Assembly: GCA_029261965.1 (NCBI GenBank)
Contig: JAJDAH010000132.1
Coordinates: 1-34,601 of the forward strand
DNA: 34,601 bases
Reading direction: 5' to 3'
From: Polyangiaceae bacterium
Lineage (GTDB): Bacteria > Myxococcota_A > Polyangia > Polyangiales > Polyangiaceae
The notes beneath the pieces were generated by a model. The model did not search any database. It saw only the letters and a program-made list of their open reading frames with translations, and was not told the DNA's origin. Both the position numbers and the translations under genes were made by a program. Position 1 is the first letter of the stretch. Every line of letters begins with the position of its first letter. Positions 23,629 through 33,025 of the stretch are shown here, in pieces.

Positions 23629-24699
23629 ATGGCTGACAAGAAGCGGGAGCTGAGCGAGCTGCGTCAGAAGGCGACCGAGATCGATCTCGGCATTTTGAAG
23701 CAGCTCGAGGCCCGAGCGAAGATTTCGCGGGAAGTGCACGCGCTGCTCGAGGGGGAGTCCGGCGTCGTGGACACCGGCGAGCGGGACTGGTTGTCGGCGC
23801 TCGCCGAGGCCTCGTCAGGTGAGCTGCCGATCGACAGCGTCAGAGCAATCTTTCGGCAGGTGCGCGCCGAAGGGCGCGCGATCGAGCAGCCGGCCCGGGT
23901 CGCCTACCTCGGCCCCGAGGGGTCGTTCTGCCACGAGGTGGCACGCGAATACTTCGGGGGCACGACTCCGTTCACCGAGTCGGCGACGGTGGCGGCCGTG
24001 CTCGACGAGGTGGCGCGAGAACGAGCCGTGTACGCGGTGTTTCCTTTCGAGTCATCGGTGGACGGTCTCGTGCAGCCCTCGATCACGGCGCTCGCGCAAA
24101 CCGATCTCGTACTGGTGGCGGAACGGGTCGTGCCCGCGACCTACGCGCTCATGTGCCGAACGGGCAACGCCAAGGACATCGACAAGGTCTACGCGACGCC
24201 GATTGCGCATGCTGCTTGCGAGCGATTCTTGGGAAGCGAGTTGCCGCGCGCGACCGTGCTCGACGTTCGATCGCCATTGGTCGCCGCCCAGCTCGCGTCG
24301 GAAGACCACGGCGGCGCTGCCGTGGTGCCGGAGACTTCGGGTCGCTTGGTCGATCTGAAGCCCGTCCAGGCGAACATCGGCGACGAACCGGACCTGCAGT
24401 TCCGCTACGGCGTGGCGAGCGCCCGACCCGCGAGCCGCTCGGGCAAGGACACGACGTGCCTGTTGTTCAGCGTGGACGATTCGCCCGGAGCGCTGTTCGA
24501 CGTGCTCAAGCACTTCGCCGAGCGGGGCATCAACCTCAAGAAGCTTCAGTCACGTCCAGCGCAGGGCGAAGGTTGGGACTACGTCTTCTACGTCGAGGTC
24601 ACCGGGCACGTCACGGATCGCCCCGTAGTGACCGCACTGGAAGCCGTCAAAAGATCCACGAAATACCTCAAGGTTCTCGGATCGTTCCCGACGTCCTGA
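23629..24699 (+). CDS. pheA: PheA-like chorismate mutase/prephenate dehydratase/ACT protein with eroded active sites
   Basis: The layout is that of the bifunctional P-protein of phenylalanine synthesis: AroQ-type helical domain (1-88), prephenate dehydratase domain (about 90-265, with VAYLGPEGSFCHEVA) and ACT domain (about 275-356, with SPGALFDVL). Compared with the E. coli protein from memory, catalytic positions are changed. In the mutase, Lys39 and Arg51 become Leu40 and Gly50. In the dehydratase, PIENT becomes PFESS (139-143), YSHPQ becomes YATPI (188-192), and TRF becomes FRY (258-260). The ACT motif ESRP is QSRP (307-310). The ATG follows GGGGAG, a good ribosome-binding site. Next to hisC and aroA it clearly belongs to aromatic metabolism, but it may be a sensor or have altered chemistry. 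The gene name reflects homology, not proven activity. Confidence 0.8.
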   Translation: MADKKRELSELRQKATEIDLGILKQLEARAKISREVHALLEGESGVVDTGERDWLSALAEASSGELPIDSVRAIFRQVRAEGRAIEQPARVAYLGPEGSFCHEVAREYFGGTTPFTESATVAAVLDEVARERAVYAVFPFESSVDGLVQPSITALAQTDLVLVAERVVPATYALMCRTGNAKDIDKVYATPIAHAACERFLGSELPRATVLDVRSPLVAAQLASEDHGGAAVVPETSGRLVDLKPVQANIGDEPDLQFRYGVASARPASRSGKDTTCLLFSVDDSPGALFDVLKHFAERGINLKKLQSRPAQGEGWDYVFYVEVTGHVTDRPVVTALEAVKRSTKYLKVLGSFPTS

Positions 24700-24724
24700 C
24701 CTTTCCTGACGCGGCCGCCCGAGC

Positions 24725-24730
24725 TAGGCT
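24725..24730 (+). promoter_or_regulatory. Candidate -10 element for a leaderless hisC-family transcript
   Basis: TAGGCT lies exactly at -12 to -7 from the GTG at 24737, and no Shine-Dalgarno sequence precedes that start. A plausible -35 is absent. It could provide a second, internal promoter after pheA; alternatively the gene is simply read from the upstream message. Confidence 0.28.
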
Positions 24731-24736
24731 CCACGC

Positions 24737-25813
24737 GTGAGTCGCTGGGTTACCGATACGATCGAAGAGCTTCGGCCCTACGTTGCCGGCAAACCGGTAG
24801 AGGAGCTGGCGCGCGAGCTCGGCATCACCGACGCCATCAAGTTAGCGTCGAACGAGAACCCGCTTGGACCGAGTCCGAAGGCGATCGAGGCAGCGCGTTC
24901 GGTCCTTCGAGAAGTCCACCGTTACCCCGACGCCGCGTACTACACGTTCCGCGAGCGATTGGCGGAGTTTCATGGCGTCGAGATGAACGACATCGTGGCC
25001 GGCAACGGTTCCAACGAGCTCATCGACCTGCTGATTCGTACCTTCACGACCGGCGAGCACCACGTGGTGTTCGCCGATCCGTCGTTCGTCGTCTACAAGC
25101 TGAGCTCGATGGCGCACGGCGTGCCGTTCACGGCGGTGCCCCTCACGGACTTGACTCACGACGTCGACAAGTTGCTCGCAGCCGTGAGGCCCGAGACGCG
25201 CCTGCTGTTCGTCGCGAACCCGAACAACCCGACGGGCACCCACGTTGGGCGTGCGGCAGTCGAGAAGCTGCTTCGTGAAGCTCCCGAGCACGTGATCGTC
25301 GTGATGGACGAAGCGTACATTCAGTATGCGGACGCGGACGATTACCCCGATTCCCTCGAGCTTCGCGGATTGCGAGAGCACCTCGTCGTGCTGCGTACGT
25401 TTTCGAAGGTGTACGGGCTTGCGGCGATGCGCATCGGATACGGCGTGGCACCCTCGACGATAGTCGGTTATCTCGACCGCGTGCGCGCTCCGTTCAACCT
25501 CAACATCGTGGGTCAGGCCGCAGCGCTGGCCGCCCTCGGGGACGAACAGCACGTGCACCGAAGCGTGGAGATGAACGGGGCGGAGCGACGGCGCCTGCTC
25601 GCCGAGTTGCCGCCCCTCGGGCTGGCCGTAGCGCCGAGCCAGGCGAACTTCGTCTACGCCGACTTGGGTCGCCCTGCCGGGCAGATCTACGATGCTTTGC
25701 TGAAAAAGGGCGTCATCGTGCGCGTCGTTGGGCCGACGAGCGTTCGGATTACCGTCGGCACACCAAAAGAGAACGATCGGCTGCTCGAAACTCTTCCGGG
25801 GGTGTTGTCGTGA
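24737..25813 (+). CDS. hisC: Histidinol-phosphate/aromatic aminotransferase (HisC family, PLP-dependent)
   Basis: HisC-family enzymes transfer amino groups with pyridoxal phosphate. The 358-residue protein has SNENPLGPSP (38-47), AGNGSNELIDLL (88-99), NPNNPTGTHVG (161-171), MDEAYIQY (190-197) and the cofactor lysine Lys224 in RTFSKVYGLAAMRIGY. The C-terminal block is VRVVGPTSVRITVGTPKEND. The start GTG at 24737 lies 37 bases after the pheA-like stop. Sequence alone does not separate histidinol phosphate from aromatic keto-acid substrates. The neighbours (PheA-like, AroA) make a role in phenylalanine/tyrosine transamination likely, as several HisC paralogues do this, and no other his gene is nearby. 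The stop overlaps the next gene by four bases. Confidence 0.88.
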   Translation: MSRWVTDTIEELRPYVAGKPVEELARELGITDAIKLASNENPLGPSPKAIEAARSVLREVHRYPDAAYYTFRERLAEFHGVEMNDIVAGNGSNELIDLLIRTFTTGEHHVVFADPSFVVYKLSSMAHGVPFTAVPLTDLTHDVDKLLAAVRPETRLLFVANPNNPTGTHVGRAAVEKLLREAPEHVIVVMDEAYIQYADADDYPDSLELRGLREHLVVLRTFSKVYGLAAMRIGYGVAPSTIVGYLDRVRAPFNLNIVGQAAALAALGDEQHVHRSVEMNGAERRRLLAELPPLGLAVAPSQANFVYADLGRPAGQIYDALLKKGVIVRVVGPTSVRITVGTPKENDRLLETLPGVLS

Positions 25814-26847
25814 AAGGCTGGCTTCGCGTCGTCGCGGTGGTGGCGACCCTAGCCGTGCCTTTGTCGTGTTCGAAGAAGAACGAAGTCATCGTCAAGACCG
25901 TCGACGGCATGAGCCTCAACGAAGAAGACATCGATCGCGATCCCACGGCGCTTTTGCCGAGCGGTGTCATTGGTCTTGCGGCGCTGAATGGCCCACAGCT
26001 CTTCCAATCGCAGTTCGGTCAGCAACTCCTCGCTCTTCTGCGCACTCGCGCGCCAATTCCCGCCGGGGCGGGGTTCGATCCTCAGCGGGATTTGCAAAAG
26101 GTCCTCATTGGCTTCTATTCGATGCAGGGCGCCGACGCCGTGGCGATTGCCACCGGGACGTTCAACCCGAAGGCGATCGAGGACGCCGCCGACGGAACGA
26201 CTCAGACTCCGCTCGGCGCCCCACTCGTCAAGCAAAAGTACGCCGGTCGCACGATGTATCTGTCTCGAAACGTGGGGTTCGTGGTGATCACGAAACGCAC
26301 CGTCATTCTGGGCAACGAAACGGCGATTCGTCGGGTGCTCGACCGCATCGAGGAGGGACGGGTAAAAAGGGCGATCCCGCCATGGTGGGACGAGTTTGCG
26401 TCGAAACAAACTGCACCGCTGTACGCCGGTGCGGACTTCACCGGGAACCCACTCCTCGGACCGAATACCGACGAGCTGCCCTTTCTCGAGGGCGTGCAGA
26501 AGATGCAGATCGTGGGAACGTTCCAGCCGCCTGGCATTCACGCGACGGGAACGCTGACCTCCGCGTCCGCGGACGCGGCCACGGCGGGCGCGGCGTCGCT
26601 GCTCCGAATGCACAAGACGATTTCTCAATGGGGATTTTTGGCGGCTCTGGTTGGTCTCGCGCAGCCCGTGAGGACTCTCCAAGCCGTGCCGCACGCCAGT
26701 GACGTCAACATCTCGGCCACCATCGAGGGCGCGGGCGTCGCCACCCTTCTCGAATATCTCGCCAAGAAGGCTGCGGAAGGTCCGATCGCCGTTCCCGCCG
26801 GCCCCCCGACAGCCGTTCCGCCCCTTCCGCCGGCGCCTCCGCAGTGA
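25810..26847 (+). CDS. Envelope lipoprotein of unknown function (first of three with a shared layout)
   Basis: I do not recognise a named family. The 345-residue product has a clean lipoprotein signal, MKGWLRVVAVVATLAVPLSC, with acylated Cys20. A mature domain follows in which an initial proline-led strand (LLPSGVIGLAAL) precedes a helix (FGQQLLALL). Next come a GFDPQRDLQKV element and a strand ending in a G-x-F turn (AIATGTFNPKAI), then FVVITKRTVILGNE. The same order of elements recurs in the products at 28968 and 29900. The C-terminus is Pro/Ala-rich. GTG 25810 overlaps the hisC stop and the end overlaps aroA by four bases, so it is embedded in the aromatic operon and translated with it. 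It probably sits in the periplasm or outer membrane; a link to aromatic synthesis is not evident. Confidence 0.75.
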   Translation: MKGWLRVVAVVATLAVPLSCSKKNEVIVKTVDGMSLNEEDIDRDPTALLPSGVIGLAALNGPQLFQSQFGQQLLALLRTRAPIPAGAGFDPQRDLQKVLIGFYSMQGADAVAIATGTFNPKAIEDAADGTTQTPLGAPLVKQKYAGRTMYLSRNVGFVVITKRTVILGNETAIRRVLDRIEEGRVKRAIPPWWDEFASKQTAPLYAGADFTGNPLLGPNTDELPFLEGVQKMQIVGTFQPPGIHATGTLTSASADAATAGAASLLRMHKTISQWGFLAALVGLAQPVRTLQAVPHASDVNISATIEGAGVATLLEYLAKKAAEGPIAVPAGPPTAVPPLPPAPPQ

Positions 26848-28196
26848 CGTCCGTCGTCGTTCGGCCCGCACGAAAACCACTCGTCGGAAGCGTCCCGCTG
26901 CCGAGCGACAAGAGCATCGGGCATCGCGCGGTGATCTTCGCCGCGTTGTCTGCCGGCGACTGTGAGCTCCGCCGCTTTTCCGGTGGGGAAGACAACGTCG
27001 CGACGGTCAACGCTTTTCGCTCGCTCGGTGTCGAGATCGAACAGGTCGGAGAGAACGTCCTTCGATGCTCCGGTGTGGGCCTCGACGGCCTGCGGGGGTC
27101 TTTGGGAGCGCTCGATTGCGGCAACTCGGGCACCACGATGCGGCTCTTGTGCGGTGTGCTCGCCGGCCAGCACTTCGAGTCGACGTTGGTGGGGGATGCT
27201 TCGCTGTCCAAGCGACCGATGCTCCGAGTGGCCAAACCTCTGCGGTCGCGCGGCGGGGTGTTGGAAGGCGAGCCACACCCGACGCGCTCCGGAGACATCA
27301 CCGCGCCGCTCAGAGTCGGCGCGTTGGCGGAGGGCGAACGGCTCGCTCCGCTGGACTACGAGAGTCCAATCGCGAGCGCCCAGGTGAAGAGTGCTCTGTT
27401 GTTTTCCGGCTTGTTCGCCTCCGGCCCCACCTCGGTGCAGGAGCCCGTCGTTTCTCGCGACCACACCGAGCGAATGATGTCGGCGCTGTCGATGCCCATC
27501 GAGTCGGCCGGGCCCATCGTACGACTCCACCCGCCGGCCGATCCGAAGGCGATCCGGCGCTTCGACGTCGATCTCCCTGGGGATCTCTCGGCGGCCGCGT
27601 TTCTTCTCGTCGCCGCACAGCTCGTCGAGGGGAGCGCGGTGACGACTCGCGCTACGGGACTCAATCCGACGCGCGCGGGGATCCTCGAAGCGATCCGGCA
27701 TTTTGGGGGCCAGACGGACATCCAGCCCCAGGGCGATGCGCTCGGAGAGCCGTTTGGTGAGGTCACGGGACGTCACGCCGAGCTCGCCGGCGCGACGATC
27801 GCGGGGGAGCTCGTGGTGCGCGCCATCGACGAGATCCCGATCGCCTGCGCGCTCGGCGCCCGGGCCCGCGGGCAATCGGCGTTTCTGGACATCGGTGAGC
27901 TGCGTGTGAAAGAAAGCGACCGGGTCGCCACGATGGCTTCCGTGTTGCGGTCGTTCGGCGTCGAAGTGGAAGAACACGAAGCGGCGCTGGTGGTCGAGGG
28001 TCGCCCCGATCGCCCCCTGACGGCGTGCCGAATCGATGCGGCCCACGACCATCGAATCGCCATGACCGCCGCCGTGCTCGGTCTAGTGGCGGACGGAGAG
28101 ACAACGATCACGGGGGCAGACGTCATCGCCACGAGCTTTCCTCGCTTCGTGGGTACGCTGCGGGCACTCGGTGCCGAGATCGAGGTGCGGTCGTGA
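26844..28196 (+). CDS. aroA: 3-phosphoshikimate 1-carboxyvinyltransferase (EPSP synthase)
   Basis: AroA joins shikimate-3-phosphate and phosphoenolpyruvate in the sixth step of the shikimate pathway. The 450-residue protein has the substrate-binding LPSDKSIGHRA (19-29, Lys23), the PEP-site loop CGNSGTTMRLL (92-102), GDASLSKRPMLR, the acidic catalytic blocks AIDEIPIACA and RVKESDRVATM, and HDHRIAMTAAVLG. The SLSKRPM block and overall pattern resemble the Bacillus-type rather than the E. coli-type branch. Its GTG start overlaps the preceding lipoprotein stop. cmk follows, as in many bacteria where aroA-cmk-rpsA are linked. Identification is secure; subclass is my reading of motifs. Confidence 0.97.
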   Translation: MTSVVVRPARKPLVGSVPLPSDKSIGHRAVIFAALSAGDCELRRFSGGEDNVATVNAFRSLGVEIEQVGENVLRCSGVGLDGLRGSLGALDCGNSGTTMRLLCGVLAGQHFESTLVGDASLSKRPMLRVAKPLRSRGGVLEGEPHPTRSGDITAPLRVGALAEGERLAPLDYESPIASAQVKSALLFSGLFASGPTSVQEPVVSRDHTERMMSALSMPIESAGPIVRLHPPADPKAIRRFDVDLPGDLSAAAFLLVAAQLVEGSAVTTRATGLNPTRAGILEAIRHFGGQTDIQPQGDALGEPFGEVTGRHAELAGATIAGELVVRAIDEIPIACALGARARGQSAFLDIGELRVKESDRVATMASVLRSFGVEVEEHEAALVVEGRPDRPLTACRIDAAHDHRIAMTAAVLGLVADGETTITGADVIATSFPRFVGTLRALGAEIEVRS

Positions 28197-28239
28197 GGCG
28201 CTGCGGGCGAGCCGCTCTCGAATGCCCGGGGCCGCAGCG

Positions 28240-28962
28240 ATGACGGCTGAGCGAGCGCGCCCCGTGGTGGCCATCGATGGGCCCGCCGGCGCAGGCAAGA
28301 GCACCGTCTCGCGGCGCGTCGCCGTTCGGCTCGGTTATACGCTCGTCGATACTGGAGCTCTCTACCGCTCGGTGGCGCTCGCTGCGAAACAGGCCGACGC
28401 CTCTTGGGACGATTCCGAAGCGGTCGGCCGAATTGCCGCCGATCTCGCAGAGCGTGGGGCGATCGAGCTCCGTCCGCTGTCCGATGGCGGCGTCAGCGTT
28501 TGGCTCGACGCTCGGGACGTGTCGCGAGCCATTCGCGCCCAGGACGTTGGCCAAGGAGCGAGCAAGGTGAGCGCTGTCCCCGCCGTGCGCGACGCGTTGC
28601 TCGAAATGCAGCGCGCCGCCGGTCGTGACGGTGGGGTCGTCTTGGAGGGCCGAGACATAGGATCGGTCGTTTTCCCCGACGCCGAAGTGAAGTTTTTTCT
28701 CACCGCGAGCGTCGGCGTCCGAGCGGGAAGGCGGTTCGACGAGCTTCGCGGGAGAGGCGAACCGGCCGACCGCGAACAAATTGAACGCGAGGTGAAAGAG
28801 AGAGACGAGCGGGACAGCTCGCGGGCAGCCGCTCCGTTGGTGCAGCCGCCGGATGCGGAGCTCGTCGACAGCTCGGAGCTGTCGATCGAGGGCGTGGTCG
28901 ATCGAATGGTGCGGAGGGTTCGGGAGGTCGCCGAAGCGATGCAGCGACCAGCAGGCGGTTGA
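28240..28962 (+). CDS. cmk: Cytidylate kinase
   Basis: Cmk phosphorylates CMP and dCMP. The product from ATG 28240 has 240 residues with P-loop GPAGAGKST (14-22), DTGALYRSVAL, the nucleotide-binding GRDIGSVVFPDAEVKFFLTA and the lid-region RDERDSSRAAAPL, all typical. An in-frame ATG at 28222 would add six residues, and neither start has a clear ribosome-binding site, so the exact start is uncertain. aroA ends 43 bases before 28240. In many Proteobacteria cmk is followed directly by rpsA; here two envelope protein genes are inserted between them, the first starting five bases after the cmk stop. Confidence 0.95.
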   Translation: MTAERARPVVAIDGPAGAGKSTVSRRVAVRLGYTLVDTGALYRSVALAAKQADASWDDSEAVGRIAADLAERGAIELRPLSDGGVSVWLDARDVSRAIRAQDVGQGASKVSAVPAVRDALLEMQRAAGRDGGVVLEGRDIGSVVFPDAEVKFFLTASVGVRAGRRFDELRGRGEPADREQIEREVKERDERDSSRAAAPLVQPPDAELVDSSELSIEGVVDRMVRRVREVAEAMQRPAGG

Positions 28963-28967
28963 CCGGC

Positions 28968-29903
28968 ATGGCGCGTGTGAGTTGGGTTGCAATGTTTGCG
29001 GTCATCGGCATGGTGGCGTGTGCTCGCGAGCGCCGGCCGCCGCCGCCAGCTCCCCAAGTCTATCGACCCGCGGATACGATTCCCGGAGATCTCGATGCGG
29101 TCATTCGTATCGACATCGGGCGGATCCGAGCTCGGCTTGGCGAGCAAATCATGGACTCGGTACGCGCTCGCATGCAGCTCGCATCCGATGACCCGCCCGG
29201 CGAACGCTTGCTCTACGACGCGCTCGATCGAGCCGATACGGTGTGGCTGGCGTTCCGACCAGGGCCGGACTTCGCGCCCACGGATAATGTCGTCGTCCTA
29301 CGCGGCGCCTTCTCCGACATCCGGCCGCGTCATTATGCGGGCGCCGCGCCCTGGGGCCCGCCCGTAGACCTGGGTGGGGATTGGCGCCGACTGGATCGGG
29401 AGGCGCCCAAACGCTCCGCGCCTGCGCGGGTGTATTTTCGCTCTACGGATCTGGTCGTCGTCTGCTCGGAGGCCGAAATCGACAGCGTGGAACGGTCGAT
29501 TGAGCTCCAAAGAGGCGATCCCCACGTCGATCCGCCGGATCGCGGCGCGGTGGCGGTCGAAGTGCGCTTGCCGACAATCGCCAACGTGACCGCGGGGCGC
29601 GTGCCGCGTCTCGCGGCTTTGCTGGCGCAGGGTAGGAAGCTACGCGGCTCGGCCGATCTCGACGCGAGCGGTCTCGATGTCGAGGTGGAGGCGCTGTTCG
29701 GGGTCGCCGCCGACGCCGAGGCGTTGGCGGATCTGACTCGCGATCTTCTGCAGCGCTACCAAGCCGGAGGGCCGATCGCCCGACTTCTGGCGACTCGCGT
29801 GAAAGTTTCGGTCAGCGACGCGACGGCCGTCGCCACGCTTCGCCTGAACGACGCGGAGCTGGCAGTCTTCTCCAAGCTTCTCGGAAAGTCTGCTGAACCA
29901 TGA
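28968..29903 (+). CDS. Putative envelope lipoprotein of unknown function (second of three)
   Basis: This 311-residue product starts MARVSWVAMFAVIGMVAC, a short signal with a lipobox-like MVAC. The ATG at 28968 is preferred over a TTG at 28959 because it gives a compact signal and avoids overlap with cmk. After a proline-rich spacer the layout matches the 25810 product: strand TIPGDLDAVIRIDIGRI, helix LGEQIMDSVRARM, an ALDRADTVWLAFR element, a strand ending in G-x-F (NVVVLRGAFSDI), then RSTDLVVVCSEAEIDSVERS. The C-terminal half repeats beta and helix elements (SGLDVEVEALFG). Its end overlaps the next gene in an ATGA. No enzyme motif is visible. It is probably a periplasmic-facing lipoprotein made with its neighbour. 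Confidence 0.72.
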   Translation: MARVSWVAMFAVIGMVACARERRPPPPAPQVYRPADTIPGDLDAVIRIDIGRIRARLGEQIMDSVRARMQLASDDPPGERLLYDALDRADTVWLAFRPGPDFAPTDNVVVLRGAFSDIRPRHYAGAAPWGPPVDLGGDWRRLDREAPKRSAPARVYFRSTDLVVVCSEAEIDSVERSIELQRGDPHVDPPDRGAVAVEVRLPTIANVTAGRVPRLAALLAQGRKLRGSADLDASGLDVEVEALFGVAADAEALADLTRDLLQRYQAGGPIARLLATRVKVSVSDATAVATLRLNDAELAVFSKLLGKSAEP

Positions 29904-30892
29904 CGGCGAACAAGAAACGACGAGGGCTCTCGTGCGGTGCGGTCGCCGGAATATTTTTCGGCCTCATCGTGCTGGCCGGAGGGGTCGGTGCTTTCGGGTA
30001 CTTCAAGTATTTGAAATACGATCGAGTCGCGGCGCTTCACGTGCCGGAATCGGCGCAGCTCGCGGCGCGCGTCGATGTCGAGAAAATCGTTCTCTACTCG
30101 CCCGTGCGCGAGCACTTGCTTCCTCTTCTGGAGCATCGCGCCAAAGCCGGGGCGGCCACGCGGCTCGAGCGCATCGAAGCGAAAACCGGCGTCGTGCTGT
30201 CGCGTGAGCTGCGTGAATTCGTCGTGGCTCGAGGACAGAGCTGGTCCGAGTGGGTCATCGTCATCGGAGGGCGGTTCCAGGGCGCCGAGCTCGTGCCGGT
30301 GTTGGCCGAGGTTCTCCGCGAGGACGGCGTCACCGCCGATTTGAAGGACGGCACGTTATCCGTAGCCGGACTTTCGGTCGGTCATGCCGAGGATGGCGTC
30401 TTGCTCGTCGCCTCCTCCGCCGGTCTGCTCGAGGAGGCGCGTTCGCCCGGAAAGGCCCACGAGCGGCTTGGCGTGGAGCTCGAGGGTCCGGGGGGCTTCG
30501 GCCTCGACGGCGCTCTGGTCCGACCCTACTCGCGCAACCCGCTGGCCATTTTCTCATCCGGGGTGCGGCAGCTCGGCAACATCGAGCGGGTGCATGGCCG
30601 ACTCGAGCTGAGCAACCCGCCCGTCATTGTCGTGGATGTCGAGCTCAGATCCGGGGGAGACCCCCAACAGGTCAAGCAGAGCACCGAAGCCATCTTGTCC
30701 ACCATCGCCACGGCGAGCCGGCTCACGCCGGGGGCTGATTTCGCGGGAGAACGGGCCGCGATCGAAGGGGCAACGGTAAAACCACTGGACGATCGGCGTG
30801 CCCGCGTGACTTTTCCATGGTCTCAGGAGGCCATGGGGCGAGGGGCCGAGAGCCTCGCGCGGCTGATCCAGTCGTCCGGTGCCGTCCCCTGA
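29900..30892 (+). CDS. Membrane-anchored envelope protein of unknown function (third of three)
   Basis: The 330-residue protein has a basic start (MTANKKRRGL), one membrane segment at about 12-36, and a large outside domain, so it is likely an N-in bitopic protein rather than a lipoprotein. The outside domain again shows the shared layout: strand HVPESAQLAARVDVEKI, helix VREHLLPLLEHR, GVVLSRELREFVVARG, a strand with G-x-F (WVIVIGGRFQGAEL), then DGVLLVASSAGLLEEA. The second half has long beta strands (VIVVDVELRSGG) and a helix with QSTEAILSTIA. It overlaps the preceding gene by four bases, and rpsA with its own promoter follows. The arrangement suggests that the 28968 and 29900 products act together at the envelope; the function is unknown. 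Confidence 0.72.
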   Translation: MTANKKRRGLSCGAVAGIFFGLIVLAGGVGAFGYFKYLKYDRVAALHVPESAQLAARVDVEKIVLYSPVREHLLPLLEHRAKAGAATRLERIEAKTGVVLSRELREFVVARGQSWSEWVIVIGGRFQGAELVPVLAEVLREDGVTADLKDGTLSVAGLSVGHAEDGVLLVASSAGLLEEARSPGKAHERLGVELEGPGGFGLDGALVRPYSRNPLAIFSSGVRQLGNIERVHGRLELSNPPVIVVDVELRSGGDPQQVKQSTEAILSTIATASRLTPGADFAGERAAIEGATVKPLDDRRARVTFPWSQEAMGRGAESLARLIQSSGAVP

Positions 30893-30938
30893 GGCGCTCC
30901 TGACCCCAAGACCGGGGAATTTGCCTTCCCCCCTGACG

Positions 30939-30967
30939 TTGACGCGAAGCAGCCTGTGCGCTACCTG
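30939..30967 (+). promoter_or_regulatory. Candidate sigma-70-type promoter of rpsA
   Basis: TTGACG (30939-30944) and TACCTG (30962-30967) are 17 bases apart. The first hexamer matches the consensus at five of six positions, the second less well. Transcription would start near 30974, giving a leader of about 100 bases before the rpsA ATG at 31076. The 183-base gap before rpsA supports an independent promoter, expected for a highly expressed ribosomal protein. Confidence 0.5.
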
Positions 30968-30974
30968 AGCGCGT

Positions 30975-31011
30975 CCCGGCGCGGGCTGGGGGCGATACGG
31001 GCTCGTTTTTT
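30975..31011 (+). promoter_or_regulatory. Possible attenuator in the rpsA leader
   Basis: CCCG (30975-30978) can pair with CGGG at 30982-30985 or with CGGG at 30998-31001. The second option places a stem five bases before a run of six T (31006-31011). Alternative pairing before a T run is the pattern of an attenuator, but the stems are only four pairs long, so this is weak. S1 is known to repress its own synthesis through the rpsA leader in E. coli. Confidence 0.22.
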
Positions 31012-31075
31012 CCGCACGATCCCCGCGGCCCCCCGAGCGTCCGCAACGGGTGAAACAGGAAGGGCTTCTACATCC

Positions 31076-32992
<1,917 letters not shown>

Positions 32993-33025
32993 CTGCGCTT
33001 TCGAGCCAGCAAGTAGGCGGCGGTC

